Below are positions 22,062 through 33,828 of a stretch of DNA of 64,000 nt, in pieces (positions within the stretch are counted from its first letter, which is position 1; each line of letters starts with the position of its first letter). The notes beneath the pieces were generated by a model. That model did not search any database. It worked only from the letters and a program-made list of their open reading frames with translations, and had not been told where the DNA came from. The DNA is from Elmis aenea (Eukaryota; Arthropoda; Insecta; Coleoptera; Elmidae). The position numbers were made by a program, and so were the translations under genes. The stretch covers positions 12,627,222-12,691,221 of the forward strand of contig OX393583.1 in assembly GCA_947652605.1 (NCBI GenBank), in the 5' to 3' direction.

Positions 22062-22242
22062 ACACATAAAACAGCAGGTGTATCAAGCCCCCCCAACAAC
22101 TGCTGAAGGTATGCAGAACCGGATTCGTGTTGCTTTTAATGGTATAACCCCCGAAATGTTATCAAGGGTGCTAGAGAATTTCAGACGACGTTTACAACTG
22201 TGCTTAGAAAAAGGACATAATTTTGAACAATTTATAAGATAA
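22062..22242 (+). pseudogene. Mariner transposase C-terminal fragment, opposite orientation
   Basis: Begins at the HIKQQVYQAPPTTAE region and runs through QNRIRVAFNGITPEMLSRVL to FRRRLQLCLEKGHNFEQFIR and a stop at about 22242. It faces away from the minus-strand copy it touches at 22061, so two mariner copies, or one rearranged copy, are joined here in inverted orientation. Confidence 0.8.
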
Positions 22243-22907
22243 ATTTCGGGGTAAAGGGGTAAATTTTTAGCCTAAGCTTAAAGTTGCAGCTCTTTTTGTT
22301 CTTTTGTTTCAAAATTCTTTAAAAATTTACGGCTTACCTCCATGGCCAACTTTAAAATATTTCAATTGCCTTAGTAATACTAATAAAAATCGAGATAGCT
22401 CGAAAAATATCAACTTTAGGTATAGGAAAATACCATAACGCTCAGATACAAAATTTCATTGTTATATCTGCAATAGTATTTTAGATATTTGTATTTTTAA
22501 CTGTCACACTGAACTGACCAGGGCCGTGTTTAGGGGGGGGGCGAAGGGGGCGCTCGCCCCGGGCGCCGAAATCAGGGGGCGCCAAAATCGCCATTGACGT
22601 CTTATTTTTTTTTGGAGTTATCTACGTTACGCAGTACCAGCGCGAAATTATTTTGTGTCCTAGGCAAAGTTTATTGGCGCGTCCCTTCTTCCTTAAGTCC
22701 TTTTATCTAAATTGTAGAGTGTTATTAACAAGTAAATAACGTACGGCGTATGAGGTATAGACAGCTGACGTAGCGTGAAAATGAACCCAAGAGCGCGTCA
22801 AGTAATAGTGATAGTGTAAGTAAGCACATTAAACTAATAACTGTGTAGTGAATTAAATTTTAAAATATAATCGTATAAATAAAGTTAAATAAAATAAAAT
22901 ATTATCC

Positions 22908-23246
22908 ATGGAGAAATTTTTTAAAGCGAGTGGTAGTAGTTATAAAAGAAAAAGAGACAAGGAAGAGAAAAACAAAGAAGAAGGCGGAATATCCAGAACG
23001 TACAAACTAGTAATCAGATCACCAGATCAAGCAAAAACCAAAGGTTCAACGGAAGAAAAACAAATGGAGGCATTAGTAAAAGTAATTAACCAATTGGTGG
23101 AAGAAGTTAAAAAGATAAGGGAAGAACAAAAAGCATTTAGGGAGGAATTTAGTGCAACAAAAAAAGAAAACGAAGAGATTAGAAAAAAGATGCTTAGCTT
23201 AGAAAACAGAATAGAAGAACCAGAAAAAAAAAGAAAAGAAATATAA
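22908..23246 (+). CDS. Chimeric open frame: hAT-type N-terminus joined to LINE ORF1-like coiled coil
   Basis: The 112-codon frame begins MEKFFKASGSSYKRKRDKEE, the lysine-rich start typical of ZMYM1-like hAT transposases. After about residue 30 it becomes a charged, heptad-rich stretch (MEALVKVINQLVEEVKKIRE, then KEN-E-E-I-R-KKMLSLENRIEE) like the ORF1 coiled coil of insect LINEs. The frame is continuous across the junction. Further ORF1-like and truncated endonuclease text follows in broken frames. It is more likely an accident of insertion than a functional gene, and expression is unknown. Confidence 0.55.
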   Translation: MEKFFKASGSSYKRKRDKEEKNKEEGGISRTYKLVIRSPDQAKTKGSTEEKQMEALVKVINQLVEEVKKIREEQKAFREEFSATKKENEEIRKKMLSLENRIEEPEKKRKEI

Positions 23247-23905
23247 AATTGTGATAAAGGGGGCAAAATTTGATGAAAGTAACGGTACAGCAGGTATCGA
23301 AAAATTTCTAGATCAAAATTTAGGAGTCAAAGTAAATATCAAACAGATGTATGTGGTGGGTCGAAAATATGGCAAAAGTATGACAATAGCAATGACAAGT
23401 AAATAGGAGTAAAATAAAATAAAGATGATGCAGTATAAGAGCAAATTAAAAGGTCAAAACGTTTACATAGACAATGACCTAACAGTAAAAAAAGATAAAT
23501 ACAAAGAAAAATCAGAGAAGAGGCAGAAAAAGAAAAAAAAAGGGCAAAAAAGTCAGAGTAGCTTATCAAAAACTCATTGTAGATAATAACATCTGGCTAT
23601 GGAATAAAGAGAAAGAGGAGCTACAGCAAAAAGCAGACCCAAAAAACTAAGGACGGAAAACAAGTTACGGAAAAAATGGCACGATCACTACACGAAAACG
23701 GACATGAATAAGGAAAAACAGATAGCAATCAAAGCATGAGATACTAAAAATGAAAAAAATAGAGATAAGAAAGACAAAATGAGAATAGGTACTTGGAATA
23801 CCAGAAGCATAAAAAGAAAAGAAGAAGAAGCGATCATGGAAAAAAGTGAGCACAACACAACTAAACAGTCCTACAAACAGTAGAAAGACTCACGACTAAA
23901 AAAAA
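22985..23905 (+). mobile_element. Internally deleted LINE inside the hAT element
   Basis: After the coiled coil come frames reading VIKGAKFDESNG, VGRKYGKSMTIAMTS and, near 23782, MRIGTWNTRSIKRKEEE. The last is the start of an AP-endonuclease domain of the endonuclease-reverse transcriptase type. The sequence then jumps straight to the family 3' end (WKKVSTTQLNS, S-R-K-THD and a stop) matching 9418-9606. The whole reverse transcriptase is therefore deleted. A short A-run follows. Confidence 0.7.
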
Positions 23906-24090
23906 TAATGTTCCTTAAGTTAAATGTTTAACTATTGAAGTATTTATTTATTTATTATTAAAAATATTACATGTGCATATTATGTTATTTTTTACCAAAT
24001 TGTATGTTCCTTAAGTTAAATGTTACCTAATTATTTATTTATTATTAAAAATATTATATGTGCATACATATGTGTGTTTTATAAAGTGTT
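23905..24090. repeat. Tandem duplication, about 94 bp
   Basis: The block beginning 'atgttccttaagttaaatgt' at about 23908 recurs at about 24003. Both copies contain 'atttatttattattaaaaat' and end near 'tgtgcata'. It lies within the hAT element's right part. Confidence 0.75.
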
Positions 24091-24216
24091 TTTTAAAACG
24101 AGCCCCATTTTCCAAGCCCGAACAAAGTAGGGCCGGAGAAACTTTTTTTTTTTTTAGAAATGGGGCGCAATTTTTCGTTCTTGCCCCGGGCGCCAAAACA
24201 CCTAGACACGGCCCTG

Positions 24217-25044
24217 ACACTGACAGTTGCTTATATCGTATACTCCGATACTATAGTTGCTTAGGTATATCGAGTGTTGCTTATAACGCGAGTTGCTTAT
24301 ATCGTGGGTTGCTTATAACGCGAGCTCACTGTATATCGTATTCATATAATGCTTGTAAATATTGTTTTCAAGATTGTTTTAAAAAAATTAATGATAAATT
24401 TGGGTTTTTCATTTTTTTGATGGGGGTGCTGCAGTGCCGCCACTGCTTACTACAGCCATTTCCGATTGCTTCTTCATCCAATTTCAATTCTAAAGAGATT
24501 TTATGTTCGACCAATTGTGTTGTACGAGCCCACCGTCCATACAGGACCAGCCTTGCACTCACGCGCCCCCCAAAGCTGACGATGTAGATCTACACGCACT
24601 TACGATTCGCGGCTTTTGTTTTATTACGAAAAAAAAACAAAACAGAAACGGCCAAGGGACTACTCCGCTCTTGCCTCGAGGAATACAGAACGCCGGGGGA
24701 TCCAGTACATTAGGGAGTTGTTGGAACGCGTATTAAGTAAATAATTTATCATTTGTATCAGCATTTCCTGCTTTTTATGTTCTGTCGGCCTAAAAACTAC
24801 GTAACAGCATAATGCATTCCTGTCGTTCTATAAACTCAGCCACATGAAATCCACTACATTCAATTTAAATGAACTTTATGCGAAGTAAAAAGTTTTTCTC
24901 CGCGAAAATGACGGAGACGCCAGTCTTTTCGGAATACAATTTAAATTTTTTTTAGCAGCGCCATTTCATGAAGAAAGGCTCATTTACTTTCGTTAGCACC
25001 TATAACTTGTTTTAAAAGATGAAAAAACGATTAAATTACGAAAC
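24217..25044. other. No gene recognised
   Basis: Contains short repeated 'gttgcttat(a)tcg' motifs at 24228-24330 and a more GC-rich block around 24500-24700, with no supportable frame or repeat end. The open frames here overlap the hAT terminus or lack domains. Confidence 0.35.
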
Positions 25045-25200
25045 TTTAAATCAGGGACTGAGGACGGAACAAAAACGAAATTAACCGATTTTTTTTTTTA
25101 ATGAACTATAACTATACTATTATTATTCGTTTAGGAAGGAAAACGAAAAAGAAATATTTTCCAGTACAGTACAGTATGTACAGAAAAAAGATTACTAAGG
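25045..25200 (+). repeat. Truncated foldback hAT-like terminus
   Basis: Starts CAGGGACTGAGGACGGAAC, the terminus of the 20607 and 38540 elements, and loses similarity by about 25200. There is no right-hand end nearby. Confidence 0.7.
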
Positions 25201-25712
25201 AACATCTTCAATTTAGCATAGCACAGACCAATCCCCATCTAATTTAAATAAATCATTTTGTCTTTGCAAATCTCCTTACACAACTAGCGATTTTGTGTTA
25301 ACCTACAACCATAGCATTAAAAACAAAACAATACACTTTACTATAGGAAATAGAACGCACAATGTACCGTCGTACCTCTCACCAGGTCGATGGCAATATG
25401 CAATCATGCCGATCATAATACATAACATCTTAATTATAGGGTTGACCAACACTTGTAAAAGTCAAAGACAAACTGAACACTATAATAACATTATCGAACT
25501 TTTACAAACAGTTACGACATTTCTATAATTTTGGTACTTTTATTCGTCTTTTCTAGTCGTTTTATATGTTACAAAACTTCTATATGACCGTTAGTTTTAT
25601 TAGGGAACAAGTTGTTTGCTCAATAGAAAAAAAGATGCTATTTGGAACTGCTATAGTAAAACAATTGTACGGTAATGTTTAAAATGACAGATCGTAAAGT
25701 AAGTAGCCCAGA

Positions 25713-27214
25713 TAAAGAGACTACTAAAAACAGGCAAGGCAGCAGGGAGTGATGAAATAGTGCCAGAATTAATAAAATGGGGAGGTGAAGCAATGGAAAA
25801 ATGGCTAACAAGGCTGTTCCGTAAAGCATGGACTGAAAATAAGATACCCGAAGACTGGGAGAAAAATGTAATTATACCGCTATACAAAAAAGGTAACAAA
25901 AGTAAATGTGAAAACTATAGAGCTATTTGCCTAGCATGAACATTATATAAAATGTACACTAAAATATTAGAGAGAAAACTAAGAAATGAAGTGGAAAAGA
26001 AAATGGAAGTAGAGCAGGCAGCCTTCATGAAAGGAAAACAAACACAAGATCACATAAGTGTAGTTAGAAAACTAATTGAAAGAGCAAACGAACAAAGGAA
26101 AAAACTATATTTAGCATTCTTGGACCTGAAAGCAGCATTCGACACAGTGCCAAGAGAAGGATTGTGGAGCTGCTTAGAAGAACTGAAGGTCACGGAAAAA
26201 CTCACCAAGGCAATAAAAAGTGTATACAGAAAAGTTATAGCGGAAGTACGAATAAAAGGCAAAAGCTCTAGGAAATTTGCACTACAAAGAGGAATTAAAC
26301 AGGGTGATAGCCTAAGCCCCCTATTATTCAATATTTATATGGACAAAATACTGAAGACCTGTAAAAAAAATACGCCGAAAGTAACAGTCGGATTCAAAGA
26401 TCTTAGGCCCGTCCAGATACAGTGCCTATTATATGCAGACGATATAATAATAGTGGGGGAAAACAGAGAAGACATACAAAGGTCCGTGAACCAGTGGAAC
26501 GAAACGATACAACAAATGGGAATGAAAATAAACACAGGGAAAACAAAAATAATGAAAATAAACGATGATGAAGACCAGCAAAACATCAAATGCGGAGACG
26601 ACGTACTGGAGCAAGTCTCGACAATAGATTACTTAGGAACGAAAATTAGCGTAGGTGAGAAAATTGGACGCAGAAATCCTAAACAGAACCAGAAAAAGCA
26701 CGAGAATTTACTACCAACTTAACAAAACTATCCTTGGGAAAAAAGAAATTAGTGCAAAAACAAAAACCAGAATATACAACACGGTCGTAATTCCAACTAT
26801 GCTGTATGGTAGTGAAACATGGCCACTAACATCGAAACACGAGAAAAGAATAACGGCAGCAGAAATGAGATTCCTAAGAAAAATAGCGGGAAAAACAAAA
26901 AGAGATAAGTGCAAAAATAAAGACATCCAGAATAACCTACAACAAAAACAAATAACCCAAAGTATCGAAGAAAAACAATTAAAATGGTACGGACACGTGC
27001 AGAGGATGCCGCCAGAATCTATGACAAAAAAATAGCAGAAAGTAGGAGGTATGGGAAGAGGAGGGTAGGAAGGCCAACAACTAACATGGAAAACAGAATA
27101 GAACAAATAGCCCGTGAACGAGGGAAAACAGTTGGGGAGTTGAGAGCGATGACGGCAGACAAAAAGGTCTGGAAAAATTGGGTGGAGAAACCCCAAGGTT
27201 TCCGAAGGATTTTG
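25713..27214 (+). pseudogene. LINE ORF2 reverse transcriptase, broken
   Basis: A non-LTR reverse transcriptase of the endonuclease-reverse transcriptase type. 25721-25936 reads LLKTGKAAGSDEIVPELIKW. Then NVIIPLYKKGNKSKCENYRA is followed by a TGA stop at 25937. The frame continues 25952-26722 with LAFLDLKAAFDTVPREGLW, RGIKQGDSLSPLLFNIYMDK and the catalytic LLYADDIIIV. A frameshift near 26660-26690 moves the C-terminal part (TRIYNTVVIPTMLYGSETW, KWYGHVQRMP) to 26655-27035. A second shift near 27010 gives the last piece, with G-x-R-R-V-GRPTTNMENRI, to about 27213. The 5' part (ORF1 and endonuclease) is missing. Two frameshifts and one stop show it is inactive. Confidence 0.93.
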
Positions 27215-28122
27215 CCTTTGCAAATTCTTATTATACCGACATGCACTTTTTTAAAACTGCATTACTGGTTTTACCGGTAACTGTAAAAGGTAATGCAATC
27301 CCTAGTTGATGATTAAATATGAATTAACATTTATTTCGCCCCCCTTAAGTCGTGAGTTTTAAATAGGACTTTACCGTGCTTAATAGTAGTTAATCCACTT
27401 TTTGTACAACTTGAAATCTACAATGGGATTTAAAATTTCTCATTTTGTGGTTCGATTGTAACAGTACAATTTTGGAACATAATAATGATAAAACTTCATG
27501 AAGCTCGTTCTCGTTACGCCGTTAATGTGACGACACGTGAGACACAACCAACCCTCCACTGCTGGTCACACTTTGATATTTTTTATTGCCACTTAACAGC
27601 GGCTCCTCCGAGCTAATCCTTTCATTCCATTGAAAAACAATCTAAAGTACTACTGCACGAATAATTAATTCCTTTTACATTTACCCCCGAACATTCGTCG
27701 CGGCGTCAGTTTAGCGTCGGGCTGGAGATAACAGGTTGTCGCAAGTTCATGTAAGTGGCGAAATCTAAAGGTATTCGCGACTTCAAAGGACGACCGAAGG
27801 GCGGTTTTGGTAAGAGCGGGGCTGAACAAGTCCCTAGGGCTTTCGGAAAATCGATACCAGCCAGAACTACCAACGTACAGCTTGGAGTTACCAAATTCGC
27901 GTATTTGCCATGTACACGAGTCTCAACGCGTTTTTGATACACGAAGAATATAAAGGACGCCGGGGGCGGCCGACGGATGCATAATTTACATTCATCTCAC
28001 ACACGAATTATTTTACTTTTGCAATTAGTTTTATGCGTTCATACAGACGTTAATGTGATTCTGTTATTTATATAGTTAAAACGGACAAGTGAATAATAAT
28101 ATTTTTACTTTGATGTTGAAGA
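27215..28122. other. No gene recognised; possible hAT terminus at 27250-27292
   Basis: The block 'ttaccggtaac...tgcaatccctag' resembles the terminus of the hAT remnant next to the Eph exon (37240-37249). The rest, including a more GC-rich 60-codon frame at 27755-27937, shows no recognisable domain or splice context. Confidence 0.35.
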
Positions 28123-28690
28123 CAGTGGCGGATCCAGGGGGGGTAAATGGGGTAATTACCCCCCCTAAGACCAAGATATTTAAAAAAATTAAGTTTTACA
28201 AATGCGTATTTTATTTCCTGCGTTGCCGCTTTAGCTTATAACAAAGTCAAGTGAAGATAGATATAAATGAATTTATAAATTCAATGGTCACTTATTTAAG
28301 TAAATTGTTTGAAAACGACGATCTAATAAAGTTAAACCTTAAATCTGAAATCGATTTTTGGACATTAGAATGGCAAAAGAAATTCCAGTTAAACGAACAT
28401 GTACCTGACAGTGCTTTTGAAACGTATTAAAAATGTAACGCTGAAATATACCCCCCTTTAACAATAATTTTGCAAATTTTATGCACTCTTCTTGTTAGCG
28501 TTACCTTGGCAGAAAGGAGATTTTTGGCTTTAAAAAAGTTAAAAGGGTGGTTACGATCTAATATGACACAAGAACGTTTAACGGGATTGTCTTTATTTCA
28601 TATTCATAAAGATATAGATGTCAACATAGACAATATAATAAATACATTTGGAGCCAAATGTAGAAAACTTAATTTTATTACATAATTTTA
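28123..28690 (+). mobile_element. hAT remnant, left terminus plus transposase C-terminus
   Basis: Starts CAGTGGCGGATCCAGGGGGG, a hAT-type end. From 28260 the + strand reads EINEFINSMVTYLSKLFEND, then a stop after D-S-A-F-E-T-Y. At 28440-28684 it gives YPPLTIILQILCTLLVSVTL, AERRFLALKKLKGWLRSNM and QERLTGLSLFHIHKDIDVNI, the dimerisation domain of ZMYM1/P52rIPK-like hAT transposases. The matching right end was not found, so the element is truncated. Confidence 0.88.
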
Positions 28691-29040
28691 AAAAAGCCGG
28701 ATCGTATATTTACTATCGCTTATAATTAAATAAAGTACTTTTTGTTTTAATATTATAATAATATAAGTTGACATTAAGGGCAATAATGGACTTTACCGCA
28801 CTATTGGCGCACCCTGTATGTAAATGTTTTATATCCTTTTTTGCTAATGTCCTAGTGAGAGGTATAAAATACATTCATGTTATGACTATTAGTATGATTA
28901 TTTTAATTTCGCATTTCATTTGTTTTAATATCACTGTTTAAACTTTTAAAGTGTGACATAATAGACAAGCAAAACAACTGGCATCCTTGATTTTTATTAT
29001 TCAGGCAATAAACAATTTTACCACGTTAAATGACTAAAAA

Positions 29041-29360
29041 TTTAATACGAATGCCAGATTAGGAACAAAAACGACTTTTAGACTACCGAAATTAATGAAA
29101 ACAAATACACAGAACGCCTATACTACAAAGGGGTCAAGATTTTTAATGAATTACCTGTGGAAATCAAACAAACCACGTCAATATCAAATTTAAAAAAAAA
29201 TCATGTGTAGATTATGTGAACATTAATGTTAAGTTATTATAGTTTAAGAGAATATGTACCAATAAATATAAGCCGGATGAGGGATGAATATGCTGTAAAA
29301 TTAGCTAAAAGCTAAATAAAGATGTCTTATTATTATTATTATTATTATTATTATCTTATT
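29041..29360 (+). mobile_element. LINE 3' end with (TTA)n tail
   Basis: Mixed-frame translation gives R-LGTKTTFRLPK, then YYKGVKIFNELPVEIKQTTS with S-N-L-K-K-N, the extreme C-terminus of a CR1/Jockey-type reverse-transcriptase protein. A 3' UTR follows and ends AATAAAGATGTC plus about nine TTA units (29326-29355). It is a different LINE family from 25713-27214, to judge by its ending and tail. Confidence 0.75.
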
Positions 29361-30367
29361 AAATTTTATTTACATTCAGTTGTTTTTAAGATAATTCATT
29401 TTAAAATATGCAAAATGTTTAGGGTCGCAAGTAGGTACTAACTTTTTAAAAATATTTTTAAATTTTCATAGGTATTCAATTGTTTTGAAGATATACGATT
29501 TTGAAATTTAAATTTTTTCTTTGAAAAGACTTAATTTTTAAACCAATTTTAATAAAAGTTAATTGTTCTATTGGTTTTTGGTATTCTTGTGCCTCTCTAC
29601 AGTTAGGTGTAAGGCTTTTGTTTCTCCTTATGTAAGTGGACTTTATATGACTCCCCACATCTCTTTCTATCTTTAGCTAACTCTCTGACCTATCTCCACT
29701 GGATCATTTTCTTCGTGGCAGCTTTTTTTACCTCCTCATTGCAGGCTTTCCTTAGTCTTCCCTTTTGGCTATTTCCACTAATTAATTTGTGCTTCATAAG
29801 CTTTCTTGGGCATCCCATCTTTTTCCATGCGATGTACATGACCTAACCATCTTAGAGAGAAAGCACGAAATAGAAACAAAGTTGGGTATAAGTAACAGTT
29901 GATGGAGATTGGAGACTAGTTGTAAATTGTTAAAACAATAAATTGTGAAGCTTTTAAATTGCTTGTTACAGTGTACACATCACTCACCGTGTAGGCTTAA
30001 AAAAATTACTAGAAAGCAGTCTGTTACTCAAACCTTAGACTGAATTATAAAACGGCTTTGGAGAGCAAAACGCAGGTGTGTGCCGCTTTGAATTAAAAAT
30101 TGTTTGATAAATTGATGCGGTGTCGTTCAGTAATAATCCGAGAGGCAGACATTAGCTGTAACCTTTATATCTAGGGAGAAACGAAAGTTATTTATTAGGC
30201 ATCAGCTATGAGAAAATAGTGTCAAGCCGAGCAGTTTTAGTTGATATTTGTCGATATATAGACCACTAACGGAAATTACTTTCTCTAATAATTGTTAATC
30301 GACTGCAGGAGCGCCGATAGCTAAAGACAGCCCCGGTGCAAAAGTAAAATATATGGTACCTACTGTA
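29361..30367. other. No gene recognised
   Basis: AT-rich sequence. Around 29690-29850 faint minus-strand LINE-like traces may exist ('gatgtacatgacctaaccatctt' resembles the reverse of an RT C-terminus encoding a W-x-GHV-x-R-M-like motif), but I cannot support a call. Confidence 0.3.
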
Positions 30368-31606
30368 CAGGGTGGGCAAATTTCGATGTTTTCATAGGGA
30401 ATCTCGGTAACTATGAGAGGTATCAAAAAATAGACCGCGCATCCTCGATCTCTTTTTTCGAGAAAAAGTTAATGGTGAAAACTAAAATTGGTTATCGTCT
30501 TTTGTTTTCGAGTTATCGCCAATAACTCGATTTTTCGACTTTTCGTTTTATGACTATATTTCGCTTGTTTATGAAAATAAACGAAAATAATTTTGACGTT
30601 CTACAGGCACTTTTTTGATAAGAATGCAGTGGCGTAGACAATTTTTCAAAAAAATAATCGAAATTCTAGTTGTGACATAAAGTTGTATTTTTTTAAATGG
30701 AACCCATAGTTGGCTATGACTTCTTTAAATTCCTTATTGTTTTTCCATTCCAAATATATAAGGGTTGATGTAGTTATTTTCAATAATACGCAAGTTACGA
30801 AGGTTTTTTAGTTTTTTTTTTTAAACAAAATTATAGTAGGCTGTGAAAACAAAAACAAAACAAGGTGTAAAACCTTTTAAAACTCATTTGGTACAGGTTA
30901 CGAAGGTTTTGTAATTTGTTATTGTGATAAACATTGTAAATATATCAAAATAAGGAAACAACGATAAAGTCGGAATCTGCAGTATTGTAGTTTATTGTAG
31001 TTTATCTTATGTTCATATTTCATATTTGTAATGTTTATCACAACAACAAATTACAAAACCTTCGTAACTTATACCATATGAGTTTTAAAAGGTTTTACAC
31101 CTTGTTTTATTTTTGTTTTCACAGCCTACTATAATTGTGTTTAAAAAAAAAAAAACTAAAAAACCTCCGTAAATTGCGTATTATTAAAAATAAATACATC
31201 AACCCTGATATATTTGGAATGACAAAAACATAAGGAATTTAAATAAGTCATAGCCAACTATGGGTTCCATTTAAAAAATATAACTCTATGTCACAAGAGT
31301 CACAACTCGAATTTCGGATTTTTTTTTGAAAAATTGTCTACGCCACTGCATTCTTATCAAAAAAGTGCCTGTAGAACGTCAAAATTATTTTCGTTTATTT
31401 TATAAACAAGCGAGATATAGTCATAAAACGAAAATTCGAAAACTCGAGTTATCGGCGATAACTCGAAAACAAAAGACGATAACCAATTTTAGTTTTCACC
31501 ATTAACTTTTTCTCGAAAAAAGAGATCAAGGAAGCGCGGTCCGTTTTTTGATACCTCTTACAGTTATCGAGATTCCCTATGAAAACATCGAAATTTGCCC
31601 ACCCTG
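30368..31606. mobile_element. Foldback element with ~580-bp arms (1239 bp)
   Basis: Starts CAGGGTGGGCAAATTTCGAT and ends ATCGAAATTTGCCCACCCTG, with TA on both sides (30366-30367 and 31607-31608). The two arms stay complementary for roughly 580 bp, leaving a centre of about 70-80 bp near 30960-31030. No coding frame exists. Partial copies of the arm are at 2160, 4008, 59549 and elsewhere, so this is the best full-length reference for that family. TA flanks fit a Tc1/mariner-mobilised element. Confidence 0.88.
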
Positions 31607-31608
31607 TA

Positions 31609-33390
31609 CTGCGATTAATAGGATCTCTTAATATATCTTCAAAATAATTTAATTAATTATCGAAAGTCAGTAAATTCAGTGTATTCAAATATTATAAAAT
31701 CACAATTATTTCCTACGTTATTTTCTTATTATTATTAAAATTGTTCATAAACATGTAAATGAATTATAAAACAATTAAATTCAATATTTATTTTGGTTTT
31801 AATGTATTTTTCATAATTAGCTATTATTATGCTCATCATTGTATGTACACAACGGTAATAAACTACAATTGACAAAGAACTTGCAATGAATGTTTTACTG
31901 GAAATTATAAGGACATCTAAACAACTCTTTTTAATAAAGAAAATTAAGATTTTGGGTATTGACACATTTCTAGGGACCAACAAAGATCTTATCCCTTTGT
32001 TAAGTAGTTAGAGAGGTAATTAACATGGGAAACCTTACTACTTACTATTTCCTTTAACAGCGCTGTTATCAAATATTGCGTTTGACATTAATTTTTCTTT
32101 AAAGTTATAAAAACTGCGGTCATTTACCGCATGCTAGATACTGAAGCAAGGTTTTATCACGTTATCAAATTCGCTAATTGCTATTCTGCGCATGCTAGAG
32201 TGATATGTTTTCATGTACGCTAGTCCAACGCTTCGCCGGGGATTTCTCCACTCAGCGGCTTGCCGAAATTTGTCTATGCAGGCAAACTGGCGGGCGGTTA
32301 GCGAAGCGCTCGCTGGAGAATTCTTCGGCGGGACATTCGGCGAGCGACTGTGCATACCGCTGAAAGACTAACTAAATATTGCACTAGAACAGCTGAGCGT
32401 TGTATGTCGAGTATTTCCCGAATTACGTGGTAATTAATGGTAATTCAAAATGGTAAATTACGATAATTAAATTCGTAATTTACGGCGTAAATTACAACTC
32501 ATATCACTGATTATTAACCTTACGTAGCTAACTATTAAGTTAAATGAGTTTTAATTGTTAATGTTAAAAATTGATCTTTTGAAGGATATTTAGTGCAGAT
32601 TTTTAGCTGTAACCCATTATTATAATTATAAATTAACTTGGTTGGATACTTAAAGTTACGAAGTTTTGGGTACCAATTCGCTTCCGTAGAAGTTTTTTTA
32701 CCTTAACCTAGTTACGCAATTGTTAAACAAACTTTAAAAATTCAATAAATGGTCATACATAGGTACATTCAATGTCTAACGTAAAAATCTACAAACATAG
32801 CCAAATGCATTGTCATTAGTCATTTGCAAGAAGTTGTATTAATTTCTCACTACCATTTAACGTCGAAATAAATTGACCGATACAAATACGTCAGGTATTT
32901 TCACATATACAAGTTATTTCTGTCTCAGAGTAACTATTATTAATCGGTCTCTAGTTTATTATCGTCGTCAGGTTGACTTCTATATCCAATCGTTACTCGT
33001 TAGTGCGGTTTTATGGGCCTACCTGGCTTTCCTTATCTAAACATGGCTTTAGTTTTTAGGATGGAAGCGGCGCGTATAATTAAGAAGTCAGGTCCAACAT
33101 GTGCAGGTAAAACCATCGCTTGTCAATACCTACCTGTCAACTGTTCTCCATTTAGATTATAGATAAGGGAGGTCGATATTTTTATTATTCTGCTTTTTCT
33201 ATTACAATAAAGACAGTTCGAATTTTATTTAATCTTTGTTTACTACCGAAATGAATTCTTTGAAATCAAAACTGTGATTTAGAAACTTTATAAAGGGCCC
33301 TCCAGAAATTGGAACACGTGGGTAGCGCATTTCTTTTTAGAAATAGACATTGATAATTAAAAAAGAGTTGTTACATTTTGTTAATAAAAT
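31609..33390. other. No gene recognised
   Basis: Mostly AT-rich. A GC-richer block at 32180-32360 holds short inverted repeats (for example around GCTCGCTGGAGAATTC) and a 73-codon minus-strand frame with no recognisable domain. It may be an old MITE, but its borders are not visible. Confidence 0.35.
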
Positions 33391-33480
33391 AACAGTGGAC
33401 TCTCGAGCTTCGAACAGTTTGATGTTCGGACAACTTGTATCTCGAACAAAAACTCGAAAATCGACAAAGAGTTTGTTTTT
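33391..33480 (+). repeat. Possible pogo-like terminus
   Basis: CAGTGGACTCTCGAGCTTCG followed by 'gaacaaaaactcgaaaatcg' resembles the terminus of Tigger/pogo-type elements. No partner end was found, so the call is weak. Confidence 0.3.
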
Positions 33481-33828
33481 TAAGCGTTTTATTTATTTCT
33501 TTGGGTTGTTTTTATACTATCTTAATTAATACCCATTCACCGGGCTGAAACTGGCAGCGATTCTAGCAGCGAAACTCGTTGAGAGTCAACGTAGAACATG
33601 CATATAGTGTTCTATAGTAGTATTGCATAACAGGAGTTGTAAGAAGCATATTACTCACGAGTGGAAAAAGTTGCGCACGAAGCCGCGTAACGGCTAGTGC
33701 GTATTTCCACGAGTGCGTAATTGCTTTACAACTCGTGTTATGTAGCTTACTTTTTCTTCGGTCACATAACGATTTTAAAGGCTTTCTGGCTAATATAAAC
33801 ATGTAATTACGTTGTCTTGTCAATTTTG

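Larger units (their letters stand above)
13859..22500 (-). mobile_element. Mariner-like element, broken open by two later insertions
   Basis: The left end is TACAGGGTGCACCATGACCC. The following arm (to about 14500) matches the arms of 45974-48013. Mariner-type transposase segments on the minus strand lie at 14590-14716, 20559-20606 and 21791-22061. Removing the gypsy element (14717-20558) and the foldback hAT (20607-21790) makes these segments contiguous. A second C-terminal segment in + orientation follows at 22062-22242, giving a tail-to-tail arrangement. The right end is lost near the hAT element at 22519. Confidence 0.75.
22519..24216 (+). mobile_element. hAT element carrying LINE sequence (1698 bp)
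   Basis: The ends are CAGGGCCGTGTTTAGGGGGG on the left and the complement of CAGGGCCGTGTCTAGGTG on the right. Both termini continue into GCGCCCGGGGC-like sequence. The 8-bp flanks gaactgac and acactgac match at six of eight positions, so the duplication has decayed. Inside, a hAT-like N-terminus passes directly into LINE-derived sequence. No transposase core is present. Confidence 0.85.

Noticed and set aside
24060..24587. 175-codon open frame
   Set aside because: It starts inside the hAT element and crosses its terminus into flanking DNA, so it is a chance frame.
27755..27937. 60-codon GC-rich frame as a possible Eph exon
   Set aside because: The peptide does not resemble Eph or another known protein, and no convincing acceptor and donor pair frames it.
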